From: Phytophthora quininea
Taxonomy: Eukaryota > Oomycota > Peronosporomycetes > Peronosporales > Peronosporaceae
NCBI GenBank assembly: GCA_011947345.1
Contig: JAAVTG010000279.1
Span: forward strand, 1-64,000
Direction of reading: 5' to 3'
Length of the DNA stretch: 64,000 bases
The position numbers and the translations under genes are program-made. Positions 9,523 to 22,200 of the stretch are shown in pieces (position 1 is the stretch's first letter; the number at the start of each line of letters is the position of its first letter). Under the pieces are notes generated by a model, which was given only the letters and a program-made list of their open reading frames with translations, did no database searches and had not been told where the DNA came from.

Positions 9523-12500
9523 ATCCCTCCTTTAGACGAGCAGTGGCCCGGGTATCGGGTAGCTGGTCGAGATACTCGCGGATGAGCTCCTTGACTTGTC
9601 CGAGGTTAGCAAGTGGCTCCCATGACGGGGAAATTGAGGTGTTTATCCACTTGACCTTGTACTGCTGAATACCCTTGCGTTTTCGATGCCCCGTAATCGC
9701 TTGGACCAATTCACCAGTCGATCCGTCGGCAACGAGTACTGCAGGAACTCGTTGTTGGCGACTTGGCTCGGGATCGTAGTGGTGACGTCGAAGCAAAGAG
9801 ACGTGAAACTCGGGAAAAAGACGCAAACCCTCCGGCAGAGTCAAGCGGTAGCGATCAGGACCCGTGACCGACTCAATACGGTATGGCCCGATAAACCGAG
9901 ACGCAAATTTGCGCTTGCCCGCTGATCCAGTGTGCGCGATGTCGAGGTTCTTCGTATCTAGTAGCACTTTATCGCCAACGGCAAAAATGGCAGTCGGACG
10001 GTTGCGATCGTAGTGGCGATGCCAGGAACGCTGAGCCGCAGCCATGGCATCTTGCGCGGCGATCAGAATGGCTTGCTGAGATTCGAGAAATGTTGCGGCT
10101 GGCTGAAGCGAAGTAGTAGCAGGGGTAGCGCCAAATCACTCACCGATCGCGGTAAATAGCCAAGATCCGCGACGAATGGGGCCAAACCCGTAGTCGAATG
10201 GACTCGAGAATTGTACGCAAATTCCGCCAACGGTAGAAATCCCTCCCAATCGGTCTGATGCGGCTCGAGGAAGTGTCGAAGGTACTCGATGATGAACTTG
10301 TTAGTCACCTCCGACTGCCCATCTGTGGAAGGTTTGAACGCCGTGCTCAAATGCAAGTCGGAACCTTGGAGCTTCATGATGTTCGTCCAGAGCTTCGAAG
10401 TAAATTTGGGATCGCGGTCGGAGACAATTGAGCTGGGAAGACCATGTAGACGTTGATAGGATGCACAGAACTGCTTGGCAGTGTCAAGGGCTGAGTCTGT
10501 ACTTGAAGCTGGCGTGAAGTGTGCTCGTTTTGTTAGTCGATCAACAATCACCATTATCGCGTCATGACCGACAGCCGTCGTTGGTAGGCTCACCATGAAG
10601 TCCATGCTGATATCTTGCCAGCGTGCCGACGGAATATCTAGTGGATGTAGTAGCCCCGGTGCTTTACCGCGTGGGTTCTTCGAACGTTGGCAGGACTCAC
10701 AACTCGCCACATACTTGCGAACGCTTTTCACCAAATTAGGCCAGTAATACTTCGCTGCCATGAAAATGTGGGTCTTATGATATCCAGGGTGACCTCGAGA
10801 CGCAACATCATGTTCCTCAAAAAGCAGTCGATTGCGTAGTGCTGGGTCGACAGGAATGCACAATCGGCGTGGAGCATCAGAAAATGGCTGGAAGTAAACT
10901 AGGCCGTTGTCAACGTGAAAAAGCCGAAACTCTGATGATGGCCTGGCCTGCTCCGTGGTTAGCTGTTTCAAAATTGGACCGAGGAACGTGTCTGTAGGCC
11001 CCAGCCGCCGGCACTCGTCGAAAATGGTAGGTGAACTAGTGAGACTCATTGCGAAAAGCGCGTTTGGCTCGACTGCAAGCTCTGGTGTGGTCAACGAAGC
11101 CAAGAGCGCCGATAGACTGATAGCCCGAGCGGTGCCGTCGTTCCAGACGGGTTTTCGAGAGATCATATCCGCCACAAAATTCGACTTGCCTTCAATCCAC
11201 TTGAACATGGGCTGAAATAAAGCCAACTCGTTGAGCCAGCGCGCCAGTCGTTGCGAGCACGTTTGTTGTTGGAGAATGGTAGCTATCGTGTGATGATCTG
11301 TGTTAATGTAGAATGGCCGATCGATCAAATACACTTTCCAGAGTCGCATCGCGTGCAGTGCGGCAAGAAGCTCCTTCTCGCGAGTCGGGTAGATTACTTC
11401 AGCTCGAGAAAGTTTTCGCCCACCGTAAGCGATCACTCGCTCTGCGCCATGGTCATCGCGTTGGAACAGATAGCCACCAACTGCAAAGTCTGAAGCGTCC
11501 ATACTGACGTGGAAGGGCTGCGAAAAATCGGGGTGTGCCAATATTGGCGGCGATGTTAGCCTCTCCTTGAGTGTTTTGAACGCTGACCTGTGCACTTCGG
11601 TGAACTTGATCTCGTCATTCTTAGCCTTGCCCTTGGTCAGTTCCGTGAGTGGAGCTACTAAAGCAGCGAAGTCGGGACAAAACCGTAGGACATACACACA
11701 CGTACCCAAGAACGACTGAAGCTGATGCTTCGTGTGGGGTTCCGGCCAGTCGGCAATGATGCTGCACTTGGTAGGGTCCATGCGAACACCTTCTCTACCG
11801 ATAAAATCACCAAGACAGGGTATCTCCGCAGCACAGAATGTGCACTTAGAGAGTTTGATGTACAAGTTCTGATCCACGCAGCGCTGGAATACCTTCTCCA
11901 AAGCGGCGAGATGCTCCTCCACAGATTCTGAAGCTGTAAACACGAAAATGTCGTCGAAGTAGGTTTGGCAGAAATCGCGTTGATCACTGAAGATGCTCTG
12001 CACAAGCCGGTTGAAGCACGACGGGCTGCTGGACACTCCCATCGGGGTGACCAGGTACTCGTAGAGTCCATCGGGTGTGGAGAAGGCTGTGTACGGGATC
12101 GAGTCAGCGCGCAGTCGGACTTAATAAAAACCCCAAAGCAGGTCCATGGCTGAGAACAGTTTGGCCCCAGCCATCGCTTGATAAATCTCCTCCTTGCGTG
12201 GGATGGGGTTGGCTGGCACGCGCATCTTAGCATTCAGCCCTCTGAAGTCATGTACAATGCGCCATTCTCCGGAGCTCTTCCGCACACAAAATGTTGGCGA
12301 ACAGTAAGGAGACGCCGACTTGCGGATAATCTTTGCTGCTAGCATTTCCTTCGTCCACAGACGAATCGCCTCTCGTTGAGCTGCAGACAAAGGAACTGCT
12401 TCCGATGCACTGGCGTGTTGTCTGTCAGCTCGATACTCGCCTCCATTAGACCCTCGCGCACAGGAGGCACAGACGGAAGTTCTTCCCGGAATAATTGAGA

Positions 12501-12980
12501 CCGAAACTTGCAGAGAAGGGGATAGGCCGGTGATGTCTTCAACGCTTCCCAAGCGAGTTCTTCCTTGGAAGGCGACTCACTTGCGTTGAACAGGAGACAG
12601 AATTCGTTGTCGGTGGCCTGGAGCAGGTTCTTCAGTTGTTTAGTTGAGACGACACGAGTAGCTCCATGAGCAGACTCGTAGTTGTGGCGACTGTAATAAT
12701 GCAGTAACTCTGTGTCGGAGCACGCAGTAGACCTTGCAGAACTGCGAACGCGACGACCGCCAACCCGGGCTGCGATGTTAGCGGGTACGCACTGACAAAA
12801 AGCCAATGATACGTCGCTGTTGCGTGGCGCGATAGAGCGGGTTGCCCAATCGATATCCGGGTTTGAAGTAGATAACCAAGGCATGCCCAGGAGGACATCC
12901 TTGCCTTCGGGCACCTCCATGACGAGGGCTCGAGTAACATAAGGGGTAAAACCGGGAATGAGGCACTTCAACCGTGCCAC
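9518..12980 (-). pseudogene. Gypsy-A copy 1 pol (RT, RNase H, integrase, chromodomain)
   Basis: Polyprotein part from MARLKCLIPGF (end of protease, GMPWL motif) through reverse transcriptase (FSAMDLLWGFY, QTYFDDIFVF), RNase H (FHVSMDASDFAVGG, TDHHTIATIL), integrase (HPGYHKTH zinc part, MDFM / SDRDPKF / GQSEVTN as D, D, E) and a C-terminal chromodomain (YKVKWINTSISPSWEP). Compared with copy 2 it has a C-to-T stop at 12121-12123 (GFY-stop instead of GFYQ), a missing C near 12390 and a frame break near 10060. It is inactive as sequenced. Confidence 0.9.
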
Positions 12981-12994
12981 CTTTCGCGGAATGA

Positions 12995-14430
12995 TTAACT
13001 TTTGCCGCCACCAATTCGGATAGAGACAGGTGTGGTGTAGTTCTTTACTGACAGGCCGAGCTGTTCAACGAGCTTGGGCGTGATAGCGTTAAACGATGCA
13101 CCGCAATCGATAAAAGTGGAAACAGCCTGCGACTGAATCGTAGCCGACTGTTCCAAGAAACCATAAATTCCGTCCTTGGGTCTACGGTATGTCGGGCTGT
13201 CGCGGCTGTAAACGAATAGAGCCGGTGACTTCTCGCATACAGATGGACTCGAAGCCGGTGTGGCTGGGCTCACAGACTGCGTATGGTCTGCACAGTCGGA
13301 GCCGTGCTCGGCGGGGCGCCAGCCCGCCGAGCCAATTACTTTTTGCACTCCAGTGTTCCCGCGATCGGGACACACTGGCGCAATGTGGCCTAGCTGGCCA
13401 CAGATGTGGCAGACGATCGGAGTCTTTGCCTTGGGCTTGTTATTTGAAGCTCGCGGGGTAGAATCGGAAGCTGGCTTGTTCTGCTTCTTCTCGGTTGTGG
13501 AGGCTAAAGGCTTCGTGTCGCCAGGACCAGCACTCCGAGCATCCTCAAAACGTTGCGCGTGCATGATGGCGTCATGTAGCGTCGTAGGAATGTTTTGCGA
13601 GATGTGACAGCTGGTGTCCGATCGTAAGTTTTGCTGATAGAACCACCGCTTCACAATCTCAGGGAGTTCCATGGTCGACTGCGAGAGGAGCAGCATAAAC
13701 TTCGACGTGTAGTCCTGCTGCGTTCCAGAAACGCGCAGCTTGTAGAGCTTCGTCAACAGCTTGTAATCAAAATCACTATCACGAAACCGTAGACGAATCT
13801 GCTGTTTGAACACAGCCCAGACGCGTGGTGACTCACCCAGTGTAGTCTTGAATTCTCGATACCACGACATGGCTTCAGTGCCTAAAAGGGGACAACCATG
13901 TCGACGAACCGAGAGTCTGGGGAATCCCGCTCAGCAGCGTACGCGCTGAAGTGTTCCTCGATGTGGAATAGCCACAGCTCGAGGTCTTCAGAGGACTTGC
14001 CATTGAACTTCGGTGGGTCCGCCTTCTGCTTCTGCGTGTTCGCACGCGCCTGGCTCTCGAACATTTCGCGCTGAAACAACGCTTGTTGTTGCATAAACGC
14101 TTGGAATTGCTGCTGCTGGGCCTGCATGGCTTGCTGTTGCTGCGCTTGCATGGATTGCTGCTGTACGATGAACATCTGCATGAGCTGTGCAGCTACATCA
14201 GCTCCGGCAGCGGCTGGAGGCGTTGGGGCCTGAGTCGTGTTGCCGGTGGCGGCAGCTGGGACAGTGGACGGCCCAGGGTTTGCTGCGGCCTCACCGCTTG
14301 TTGCGTGACCTTCGGTACCAGCCATATTGGAGTCGTGCATTCCCGCCATGTTGTCTTCGTCGTCTAGCCGGCTCTGCTGACGGGGGCGAAGGTTGGGGGA
14401 CACGTCTTCAACGGGTCGGGGTGTTTTCAT
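12995..14430 (-). pseudogene. Gypsy-A copy 1 gag and protease
   Basis: Gag begins at 14430 (MKTPRPVEDVSPNLRPRQQ), with a Gln-rich stretch and the capsid-like part after 13870 (MSWYREFKTTLGESPRVW). A CCHC knuckle, CHICGQLGHIAPVC, lies near 13420. The retropepsin start is FIDCGASFNAITP (about 13100), with DCGA in place of the usual DSGA or DTGA. The frame breaks between VVPF-stop (about 13885) and GTEAMSW; the same break is in copy 2. A second shared break follows GGGK near 13000. Confidence 0.88.
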
Positions 14431-14549
14431 GCGCTTAAGTATCGCACTTAGCCGAGGCGATACAGTAGTCCGGACTTGCTAACGGCGAGTTGGGACTGGG
14501 CTGGAAACTTGAATTCGATCCAGGTATACCTCAGGTATAATTTCGAAAT

Positions 14550-14782
14550 TGTTGTGGGTTTTACTGGAAGACGAATGAGTCTTGATAAGCTTGCGTTGTA
14601 GCAGGAAAAAGGAAGACTGAGCTATATGAAAGTGCCCTGACGGCAAGTAGACACGAGACGCTGCAGCGTCTGTGCGAAGGAAGTGAAACCTATGAAACCT
14701 AAAGCAGTGAAACCTATGGGAATGAAACCTAAAACTGCTGGAGTTGGGAGTTGTTGCCTTTTGAGGGATGCTATCCATCACA
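14550..14782 (-). repeat. Gypsy-A copy 1, 5' LTR
   Basis: 233 bp, apparently identical to 9290-9522 by eye. Confidence 0.95.
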
Positions 14783-14881
14783 AAAACACACCACGAGTTT
14801 GAAAAACATGGTATACGAGTCGATAAACACCACGTCAATTGAATTATCAAGCGTGTACAGCAGGCATTTTTGCATGGGAAG

Positions 14882-15814
14882 CTACTTGCCCAGTCGAACG
14901 AGTGTCAGGGAGCTCGTCGAGCAGAGGTTCGCAGTACACCGGACGCTGATCTCGTCCAGCTCGTCCAGCTCGACCACCTGAATGATACAAGCCAGTGAAG
15001 TGGAGCTGCAGCCACCCCGCTCGTTGCTGCAATACGCCAATTGAATGCAGGTGTCGCCTTTCATGAGCTTAACAACCGAGTTATAGCCGGTTGTTTGGTA
15101 GTTCTTTCTCCAGCCCTGTGACGTCTGCTTTTCGCAACTCAGTCTCTTGTTGGAGTTTCGTCAAGTCTTCGTGAAGCCCTCGAACCATCTCACTCTGCTT
15201 GATCGCAGCTTTCTCCCCATCGGAACGAAGCTGCTTAAAATGTTCTTGCACGTCTCGCAACTTTGACTCTAACACGTCAACCCTCTCCACTGAAATTGCC
15301 TCCAGGACGAAACAGTACGACGTCATCCGCCTCTTTTTCAGCATTTGAATCTCCATGTCCAGCTGGAGCGTGAATGTGTCGCCTAGGCGACGTTGAAAAG
15401 TGTTGGGGTCTTAGCATCAAGAAGCTCACGAAAACACTTGGATTCAACATGAACATTGCCTTAGAAAACAATAGCAATAAACAACACCAAAAAATAAGCA
15501 TCTTTACCTCGACGTAGTCTGCTGCAGAGGCGTTGGGGATCGAGTTGGACGTGTCCACATAGTCTTCCAACCTCAACGCCGTCGTGCACCTACAGAAGAA
15601 AAAGAGACCGTTAAATTGGCGTGAGCTCTACTCTGGATTTATCTGTAATAGCTGACCATTGTTCCTTGGTCTCGCAGTTCTCGAGCCAGAGACAGAGCTT
15701 GTTATTCTTAAGAGTGAGCGAGTAGCGGAACGTAAGTTCTGGCGACTCGGCAAAGGCAGTGATGCCTTCGTGCTGCATGAGTTCCTCCGATGACTGAGTA
15801 GTCGATGACTTCAT
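14882..15814 (-). pseudogene. Head/coiled-coil/jelly-roll family, copy B
   Basis: Exon 1 ends at 15657 and includes MKSSTTQSSEELMQHEGIT and CLWLENCETKEQW; an earlier in-frame Met is at 15862. Exon 2 is 15589-15508 (CTTALRLEDYVDTSNSIP). Exon 3 starts at 15436 (CFRELLDAKT). A frame break follows, then the coil region (EIQMLKKRRMTSYCFVLEAI, VDVLESKLRDV). The first half of the jelly-roll domain is missing: the coil runs straight into NYQTTGYNSVVKLMKGDTC and the normal end SSLTLVRLGK. It looks like a decayed member with an internal deletion. Its 3' end is about 95 bp from the Gypsy-A insertion. Confidence 0.75.
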
Positions 15815-15991
15815 TTTCGGCGTTCTCAGATTGAAGGCAAAGGACATATTGGACATGAACAAGACGCACCATATCTGTAATTAGTGACAAGTCCTGTCGT
15901 TGAAGTTGAAGGCAACTTGCATGGCAAGCTTCATAGCAATGACTGCTGTAGGTGTCTTCAGATGACGTGTCCTGTCGTGAGCACTGCCCCC

Positions 15992-17093
15992 TCAACCGCT
16001 AAGCCGGACGAGCGTCAAGAAACTCGTGTACGCGAGCTGGTCGCTGCACTGCACGCTCATCTCGTCCTGCTTGCCCAGGTACGTGATACACGTGAGCGAG
16101 GTGGAGCCGCAACTGCCCATGCCGTAGCCGCAGTACGCGGCCTGGATGCAGCGACCACCCAGCATCAGCTGCACGAACGCGTTAGCGAACGACGCCTGGT
16201 GGTTCACCACCACCGTCACCAGGTGCGTGCCTGCCATCGAGACGTGGACAACGCCGTCGTTTCCGTTGGCGGTGGCGGCGGTGGTGGAGTGAGGGTCCGT
16301 CGTCTGCCACGAGATGACGTCCCCAACCTTGGCCGTCGCCTGCAAGTAAATGGCTGCACTGCGGCGCTCGACAGCTTGACGCAGCCTGGCCACCTCGTCC
16401 CGCAGGCCCTGGATCGCACCGTTCTGCCCGCACACGACGCAGTCACTGTCGCAGCGCAGATCGTCCAGATCGTCCTCCAGATCTCGGATCTTGGTCTCCA
16501 TCACGCTCACCTTCTCCAACGGGATGGAATCCAACGAGAAGGTGAACCTCACCTCTCGAGATCTCTTCAGCACGTGCACTTCCACCACTAGAGTCAGCTC
16601 GGCCGTTCCGTCATCGAGACGTTGGAAGGTGGTCGAGATCTTGTCGGCATCGTTCTTGCTGCTGTCCAGTAGGTCGTGGAAGCACTACAACCAAGTTGTC
16701 AGTAGCAGAAAGTGACTGAAGCAAAGCAAGTCGACGCTACCTCGACGTAGTCTGCTGGAGTGGCGTCTGGGAAGATGGCGTTGGACTGGTCCACGTACTC
16801 GTCCAGACTCAGCTGTATCGTGCACCTGACAACACACGGCTCGAGTTTCAACATCATGACGTAGTGATTATACACAGTTCCTCTTACCACTGCTCCTTGG
16901 TGGTGTAGTCTTCGAGCCAGATGCACAGTTTGCCGTTCTCAAGTGTGAGTGAGTACCGATAGCTGCCTGATGAAGATTTGGCGAAGACCGTGACGCCGTC
17001 GAACTTGAGAAAGCATTGGGCGGCGGCGGTGGAGTCGACGAAGTGCTCCGTCTTGGTGGTCGTCGCTGACAACGAAGTGGTCTGGGGTGCCAT
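15992..17093 (-). CDS. Head/coiled-coil/jelly-roll family, copy C (intact, 327 aa)
   Basis: Best reference copy of the family. Exons 17093-16888, 16825-16741 and 16684-15992 join in frame across GT-AG introns (984 bp, 327 codons plus stop). Residues ~30-155 form a beta-rich head (DGVTVFAKSSSGSYRYSLTL, KLCIWLEDYTTKEQW, then EVHVLKRSREVRFTFSLDSI). Residues ~155-205 are a heptad coil (METKIRDLEDDLDDL, LRDEVARLRQAVERR). Residues ~210-326 are a predicted jelly roll (HLVTVVVNHQASFANAFVQL, LGKQDEMSVQCSDQ, FLTLVRLSG). There is no signal peptide or membrane span. The head-plus-coil plan recalls the XRCC4/SAS-6/CCDC61 superfamily and the end recalls C1q/TNF; both are inference. It is divergent from copy D across a 407-bp spacer. 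Function unknown. Confidence 0.88.
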
Positions 17094-17500
17094 CTTGAGC
17101 GCAGATTCGGAAATGAAGCAGCGTAGTCGGCGGTATTCGATGGCTCTTTTCGAACGGGCTGCGATTCTGAAGGTAAAGGCAGCGTTAACTCGCAGGATAT
17201 CGAGAAGATCGTGGCGCTTTTAACCTCATTAAAAAGTGAAATCCGTCGGAATTACTTGTGACTGGCAGCTAGCTGGCCGGAACTAAATGGGTGTTGCCGA
17301 GATCAACGCTCACCGCGATTGTTCTCTCGATGAGTAAGGAAATGATGCGCCATTTCTGGTGCAACCCGTCCTGTTGCTGGAGGATTCCGTCGACTATCGA
17401 AATCGACAAGTGCCTTCAACTGCAACATTTGCCAAAGTTGCGTCCGTATTTACAATTGTAGCCCCAACGGCTTCTCAAGATACGTAGCCAAAGAAAAACA
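17094..17500. promoter_or_regulatory. Divergent intergenic region between family copies C and D
   Basis: 407 bp separating two family members transcribed away from each other, so it should hold the promoter of copy C and formerly of copy D. No coding signal is evident. I could not fix a start-site motif. Confidence 0.4.
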
Positions 17501-18512
17501 ATGCAACAAGCCGTCCGATGCCTTGGACGACGAGTTCCTTCAGCTAGAAGGCACCACCGTCTTCGCGGCGCCCCCTGCGCACACGTACCTCTACACGTTG
17601 ATCCTAAAGAGCGGGAAGTTCCGCATCTGGCTCGAGAATTGCACAAGCAAAGAGCAATGATAAGAACAACAATCATTAGCAACTTGCATAACAACTTACA
17701 CTTTTTATGGTATTTGTGTGTTAGGTGCACGACAGAGTTGGGGCTGGAGAATTACGTCGACATGTCCAACTCGATCCCTGAAGCCGCTGCATGAGACTAC
17801 GTCGAAGTGAGTACACCCTTTATATTTGTTTATTATAGTTCTATGCTTACATTATTATTTTTCTTAGTGTTTTAGCGACCTGTTAAACAGTAACGATGTG
17901 GGGAATATGACCAACCGCTTCGAACGACGCAAAGGCGACATGTTTGATCTGGAGCTGGAGATGGAGATCCAGGTGCTCAAGAGGCGTATCGCTCGATATT
18001 GTTTCTTTTGGAACCAATGGCAGTGGATAGGATGGATGTGTTGGAGTCCAAAGTGAAGGACCTTCAGGATGAGGTAACCAGCATTGGAAATGGAATCGAC
18101 ACCGAGGCGATACGGGAACTTCGTGAAGAAGTGGCGCAACTTCGTCAAGAAGCGGCACAACGAAATGCTGCAGCCACAGAGCTGCAGACGACGACGAATA
18201 AGCTTGTTGTAGCGATTACCGACTGCGTACTGCTTCAGGTGCAAGCCAACAACAAGCATGGAGAAATGTTGGTGTGGACGAGTGGCATGCCTAGATTCAC
18301 GTTCAGTCCGACGTCTGTGCTTCGAGTGACGACGCCAGGGACCTACCAGGTAACGGTGCTGACTAACTACAAGGCGAGTGGCTACAACCGAGTCGTCAAG
18401 TTGATGAAAGGCGGCGTCTGCATCGAATCCGTGTACTGCGGCTTTGAGCAGGGCAACTGCAGCTCCACTTCGCTGAACTGCATCACGCATTTGGGAAAAC
18501 AGGATGAACTCG

Positions 18513-18858
18513 TGTCAGACTAGGCCGATAAGGCAGCCAGGCGACCGCCTGACTGCCGGGCGACCAAAAGACTAAATGAAACGGAAACCCCGTCAAAGTG
18601 ATATATATTCGGATTATCAAGTACGAGGGGACCAGATCACAGCTGTGATCTGGATAGGCAGCGAGCTCCCTGCCATCCAACCAGTGCGATGACGATAAGA
18701 GGCGAGGAGCGAGCCGTCGAGGACGCAGTCCGAAGACGAGCTCACTTCCTCTTTGCCTCAGACCCCGAGCACGAGTCTAGAGTAGGGCATTAGCATAGAG
18801 GATAAAAGGAATAGACTGTATTGAGTTTCATACACTGTCTTAAGAGTTCATTCCAACA
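18513..18858 (+). repeat. copia 5' LTR
   Basis: 346 bp, starts TGTCAGACTAGGCC and ends TTCCAACA. It should carry the element's promoter. Confidence 0.95.
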
Positions 18859-19226
18859 TTTCAAGTAACATGGCTAAAGCTAGCATGGACGAGAGCATCA
18901 AGATGCTGAAGTACGAAGGCAATCCCTACCATTTTGCCTCGTGGAAGGACAAGGTGCTAGTTCATCTTCAAGCCATGACCGACGAACGTGGCGTCGCAGA
19001 GCAGCTGGCAGACCGAGACGAGCCGAAGATCAAGTATCAGGATCTGCTGCTGAGTCAGCCCTCCGTCCCGCCGCTCGAAAAAGGAGCAAGCGACAAGGCG
19101 AAGAGGATGCACAAGCTGCATGAGGCGATTTTGCAAGAGCAAGCGTCACACATCAAGAAGCTGCTCATGGCAACTCTCCCTGCAAATTTCACGGGAGATG
19201 AGAAGCGCATGAAGGCGCCTGTCCAC

Positions 19227-22200
19227 TAGGGCTGTCAACTTTCGGCTGGGCTTTGCAACTCACTCCTGGAGCCCAAGTTGGACAGCGAGTAGCCCAGGAC
19301 TACCTCCGCAGTTACACAGCTATGCACACAAAACCCGCCTAAACAATTCGCTCAAATGCACTATGCATTCATTTCGATACTATTGTACACGTAGTCTAGC
19401 ATCTACTTCTCCTTTGCAGCAGAGATTTCTGCCTCACCACCCTCCGCTTCAGCGTTCTTTGCTTCATGGTTCTTGGATCAGGATAGCGAAAATTCTCGTG
19501 GATAAAAAGCACGTCTCGAACAAGGGATGGACTCAATGAGCTCCGCTTCGCTGTCACCGTATTGCCAGCAGATGAAAACGCTCGCTCTGACGGAACTGAA
19601 GTAGCAACGCATCCGAGTCATTTTCTAGCTAGCAACGCCAAGTAAGGATATCCGTCTCGGTTTTTGCGCCACCATTTCAGCGGATTGACTGCAATCGGAG
19701 TTCTCGCCGTGTCATCGAGGTAGCGATACACTTCTGCCTCACAACGCCGCTTCAAAGCCTCTGCACGATAGGCAGCAATTGCTTGTGGGTCTTGAGCAGC
19801 ACGCTGTCCGTAGATGCTCGATATCACATTTATACGAAGCTGCTTTGCGTAGATAGAGCCCTCACTAAGTGCATCCAGTTGTGGTTCCTCAAGTTCTGCT
19901 CGACGAGCTTGCTCAATTTCCTCAGCTTGAGCATCTACCGCTAAGGCAACGGTCTCGGTAATTAAACTAGACTTGGCGTTCTTAACTTCATCTGGCGTAA
20001 GCCCTTCCATAATAGTTAAGCGCGGATCCAAGTACGAAATCCAAGACAACTCGCTCGGCAACTTCTTAAACCGCTTTTGAAAAAGCGCCAACAACCGCAG
20101 GCGGACAGTGCGCATGAGCTCTAAAGTGCCATCGACGTAGTTGCATTGAGGAGACAGCTCGTTTGCTGCTACATCATCAAAGATATCATCTCTCATTAGG
20201 GTGCTTTCAATTGAGCGTAGACACGGAAGTGTCAAGGCAAGCTTTGGATGCTTTTGGCCGCTGAGGTGTTCCGATATTGCTCCGATTGGATTGAGCAAAG
20301 CAAGGAAGCATTTATCGTGAAATAATCGCCAACGTCAGGCTGATAAACTTGCGGTTTGCCCAGCTCCTTTTTCCTGGTTTGCTTTTAAGATACCCAAAAA
20401 TCTCTCCATCGGAACTTGAAGCTCGACCATTCTGGCCAGCATGTCACGGGTACTGTTCCAACGAGTTGGACAGTCGATAATCACTTTCAACGGCCGCAGT
20501 TTTCTAGCAGCAGCTCCTTGAGAAGCGAAAACACTACGCTGGATAATTTTCAAGCGATTGGTGGCTTTTGTGACTTGTGTACGTAAGCAGCAATCTCATG
20601 AAAGCGCTGTACGACATATTGCACGTCGTCCAAAGCTGACATGTTATCCAAAGCTCGCCATTCATACAAAAATGCAGTAACCTCGTCCAATGCCCTCTCT
20701 TGTTCCCAAGGCTCAGCGAGATGGTTTTCATCTGTCTTCTCGACCGCAGTTTGTGAGCTCTCGGAGACGGCATTTTGTCTCGCGGCAGAGACAGAGATCG
20801 GCGAGAGCGTATCATCTCGTATTTCTTCTACACGTCCTGCCTTCCATGCCGCAGTTTGCTTAGGTATTTTGGTTGGCTTTCTGATCAACGCCGTAGCTAG
20901 CACTAAATGTAGCGAGTGTGCAATGCATTGCATGTCAGCAACACCAAGCGTTGAGCACGCCAAAACCCCATTTGAAGCACCTTCCCTCACCAACTTGGTA
21001 CAATACGCAGGGCTCAGGCCCCAGTTTGCCATAAGATTGAGAGAGCTTCTGCAATGACAGCACCAGTGTGGACTCCCGGCAGGTGCTTCACTTCAAGCGT
21101 CCAGTTGCATTGGTGAAAGTTCTCGTCCAGATAGTGTAGCGTAAGCGATACATAGCCGTCATTGCTTCGGCTTGTCCAAATGTCAGTAGTCACGGAATAA
21201 TATTTACATCCAGATGCAATTTTTGCCTTTACAGCAGCTCGGAGCTCTTCAGCGGTCTCCACAGTGTCACTGCGAACTTGTGCGCATCCTGGGACCTTGA
21301 CTTTGACTCTACCTAACGATTCCGTCAGATACGCCACGTAATACCTCAAACCATCGTCTTCAGCTAAAGAAAGAGGGCGTAAACTACTGGCAATCCACAG
21401 AGCCAAATACTTGTTCGCGTTCTTCTGTTGCTCCTTGGTTACAGACGTCACCACCCCTCGACTTCGCAACCGTGTAGAAGATTCTCGGCAACAGCAGCTT
21501 TAACCTCTTGTTCTTGTTGTTGCCGTCGCGCACACTCAGCCAAGTACTCTCTGTGATGCTTCTCCAGATGTCTCTTAACAGCGCTTTTCCCCGTTTTAAA
21601 AGGAATCTCTTGGTGGCACTGCTTGCAATACGCACACCTCGCATCCTTGTTCTCCAGGTGGGTCAAGTCGACTCCGTCCTTGGGCAAAAGCTCCACGAAC
21701 TCGTACCAGTGTGGATTGCGAGCGCCGGTAAGACGAAACAGGTTCGGGGGTCTTGTGCCAGGTGCTGCGTCAGCTGAACAGCGTGGACTTCTACAGCTTT
21801 CTCAGGGACAGCGCTTAAATCCTGTTGCTCTTGTAATCTACTTGGAGAGGAGCCCACGGAGCTCGGAGACGAGCGTGAGCGCCTGCGCTTCTTCTTGTAG
21901 CGATCTTTAGGTGTTGAGCGAAGTGGAGGCCCCATGAATTGGAGATCTAGCCGCGGGGAGGGGCTCGGGCGAGCCGAAGAGAACAGTCTTCGCTCGATGT
22001 GTGGGGTCTGCATGGCGAAAGTCAGGAACTGGACGCTGCAAAGTGTATATACTTAAGTATTGAAAATAATTACCTAGGCTTCAGTATTGAATAGTGGCCT
22101 GGTGGGAGTCCACTGATTCCCCAGCGCAGGGTTGGACTCCTATGCTGGAGTAGAGCCCACGGGAGCAGAGTAAAGCCCGGGCAAAAAGTTGACAGCCCTA
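19227..22200 (-). mobile_element. hAT DNA transposon nested in copia gag (2974 bp)
   Basis: Ends are TAGGGCTGTCAAC and its inverted partner GTTGACAGCCCTA. Flanks are CTGTCCAC (19219-19226) and TTGTCCAC (22201-22208), an 8-bp target duplication with one mismatch, as expected for hAT. It encodes a minus-strand hAT transposase with BED finger and C-terminal dimerisation domain. Confidence 0.93.
19440..21696 (-). pseudogene. hAT transposase
   Basis: The N-terminal BED zinc finger (CAYCKQCHQEI, VKRHLEKHHREYL) is near 21630-21560. The RNase-H-like core follows (KYYSVTTDIWTSRSNDGYVS, about 21200; MQCIAHSLHLVL, about 20930; CPTRWNSTRDML, about 20440). The C-terminal hAT dimerisation region has NPLKWWRKNRDGYPYLALLA (about 19680) and, in another frame after a break near 19617, ATSVPSERAFSSAGNTV (about 19590). 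Several frame breaks separate the parts, so it is probably a non-autonomous relic. Confidence 0.88.

Larger units (their letters stand above)
9290..14782 (-). mobile_element. Gypsy-A copy 1, Ty3/gypsy chromovirus (5493 bp)
   Basis: This LTR retrotransposon has two 233-bp LTRs that look identical to each other and to those of copy 2 (43615-49105), so insertion is recent. The target duplication AAAAC is at 9285-9289 and 14783-14787. Coding order on the minus strand is gag, CCHC knuckle, protease, reverse transcriptase, RNase H, integrase, chromodomain. It sits between the 5' flank of the NUP98-type gene and the 3' end of family copy B. Confidence 0.96.
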
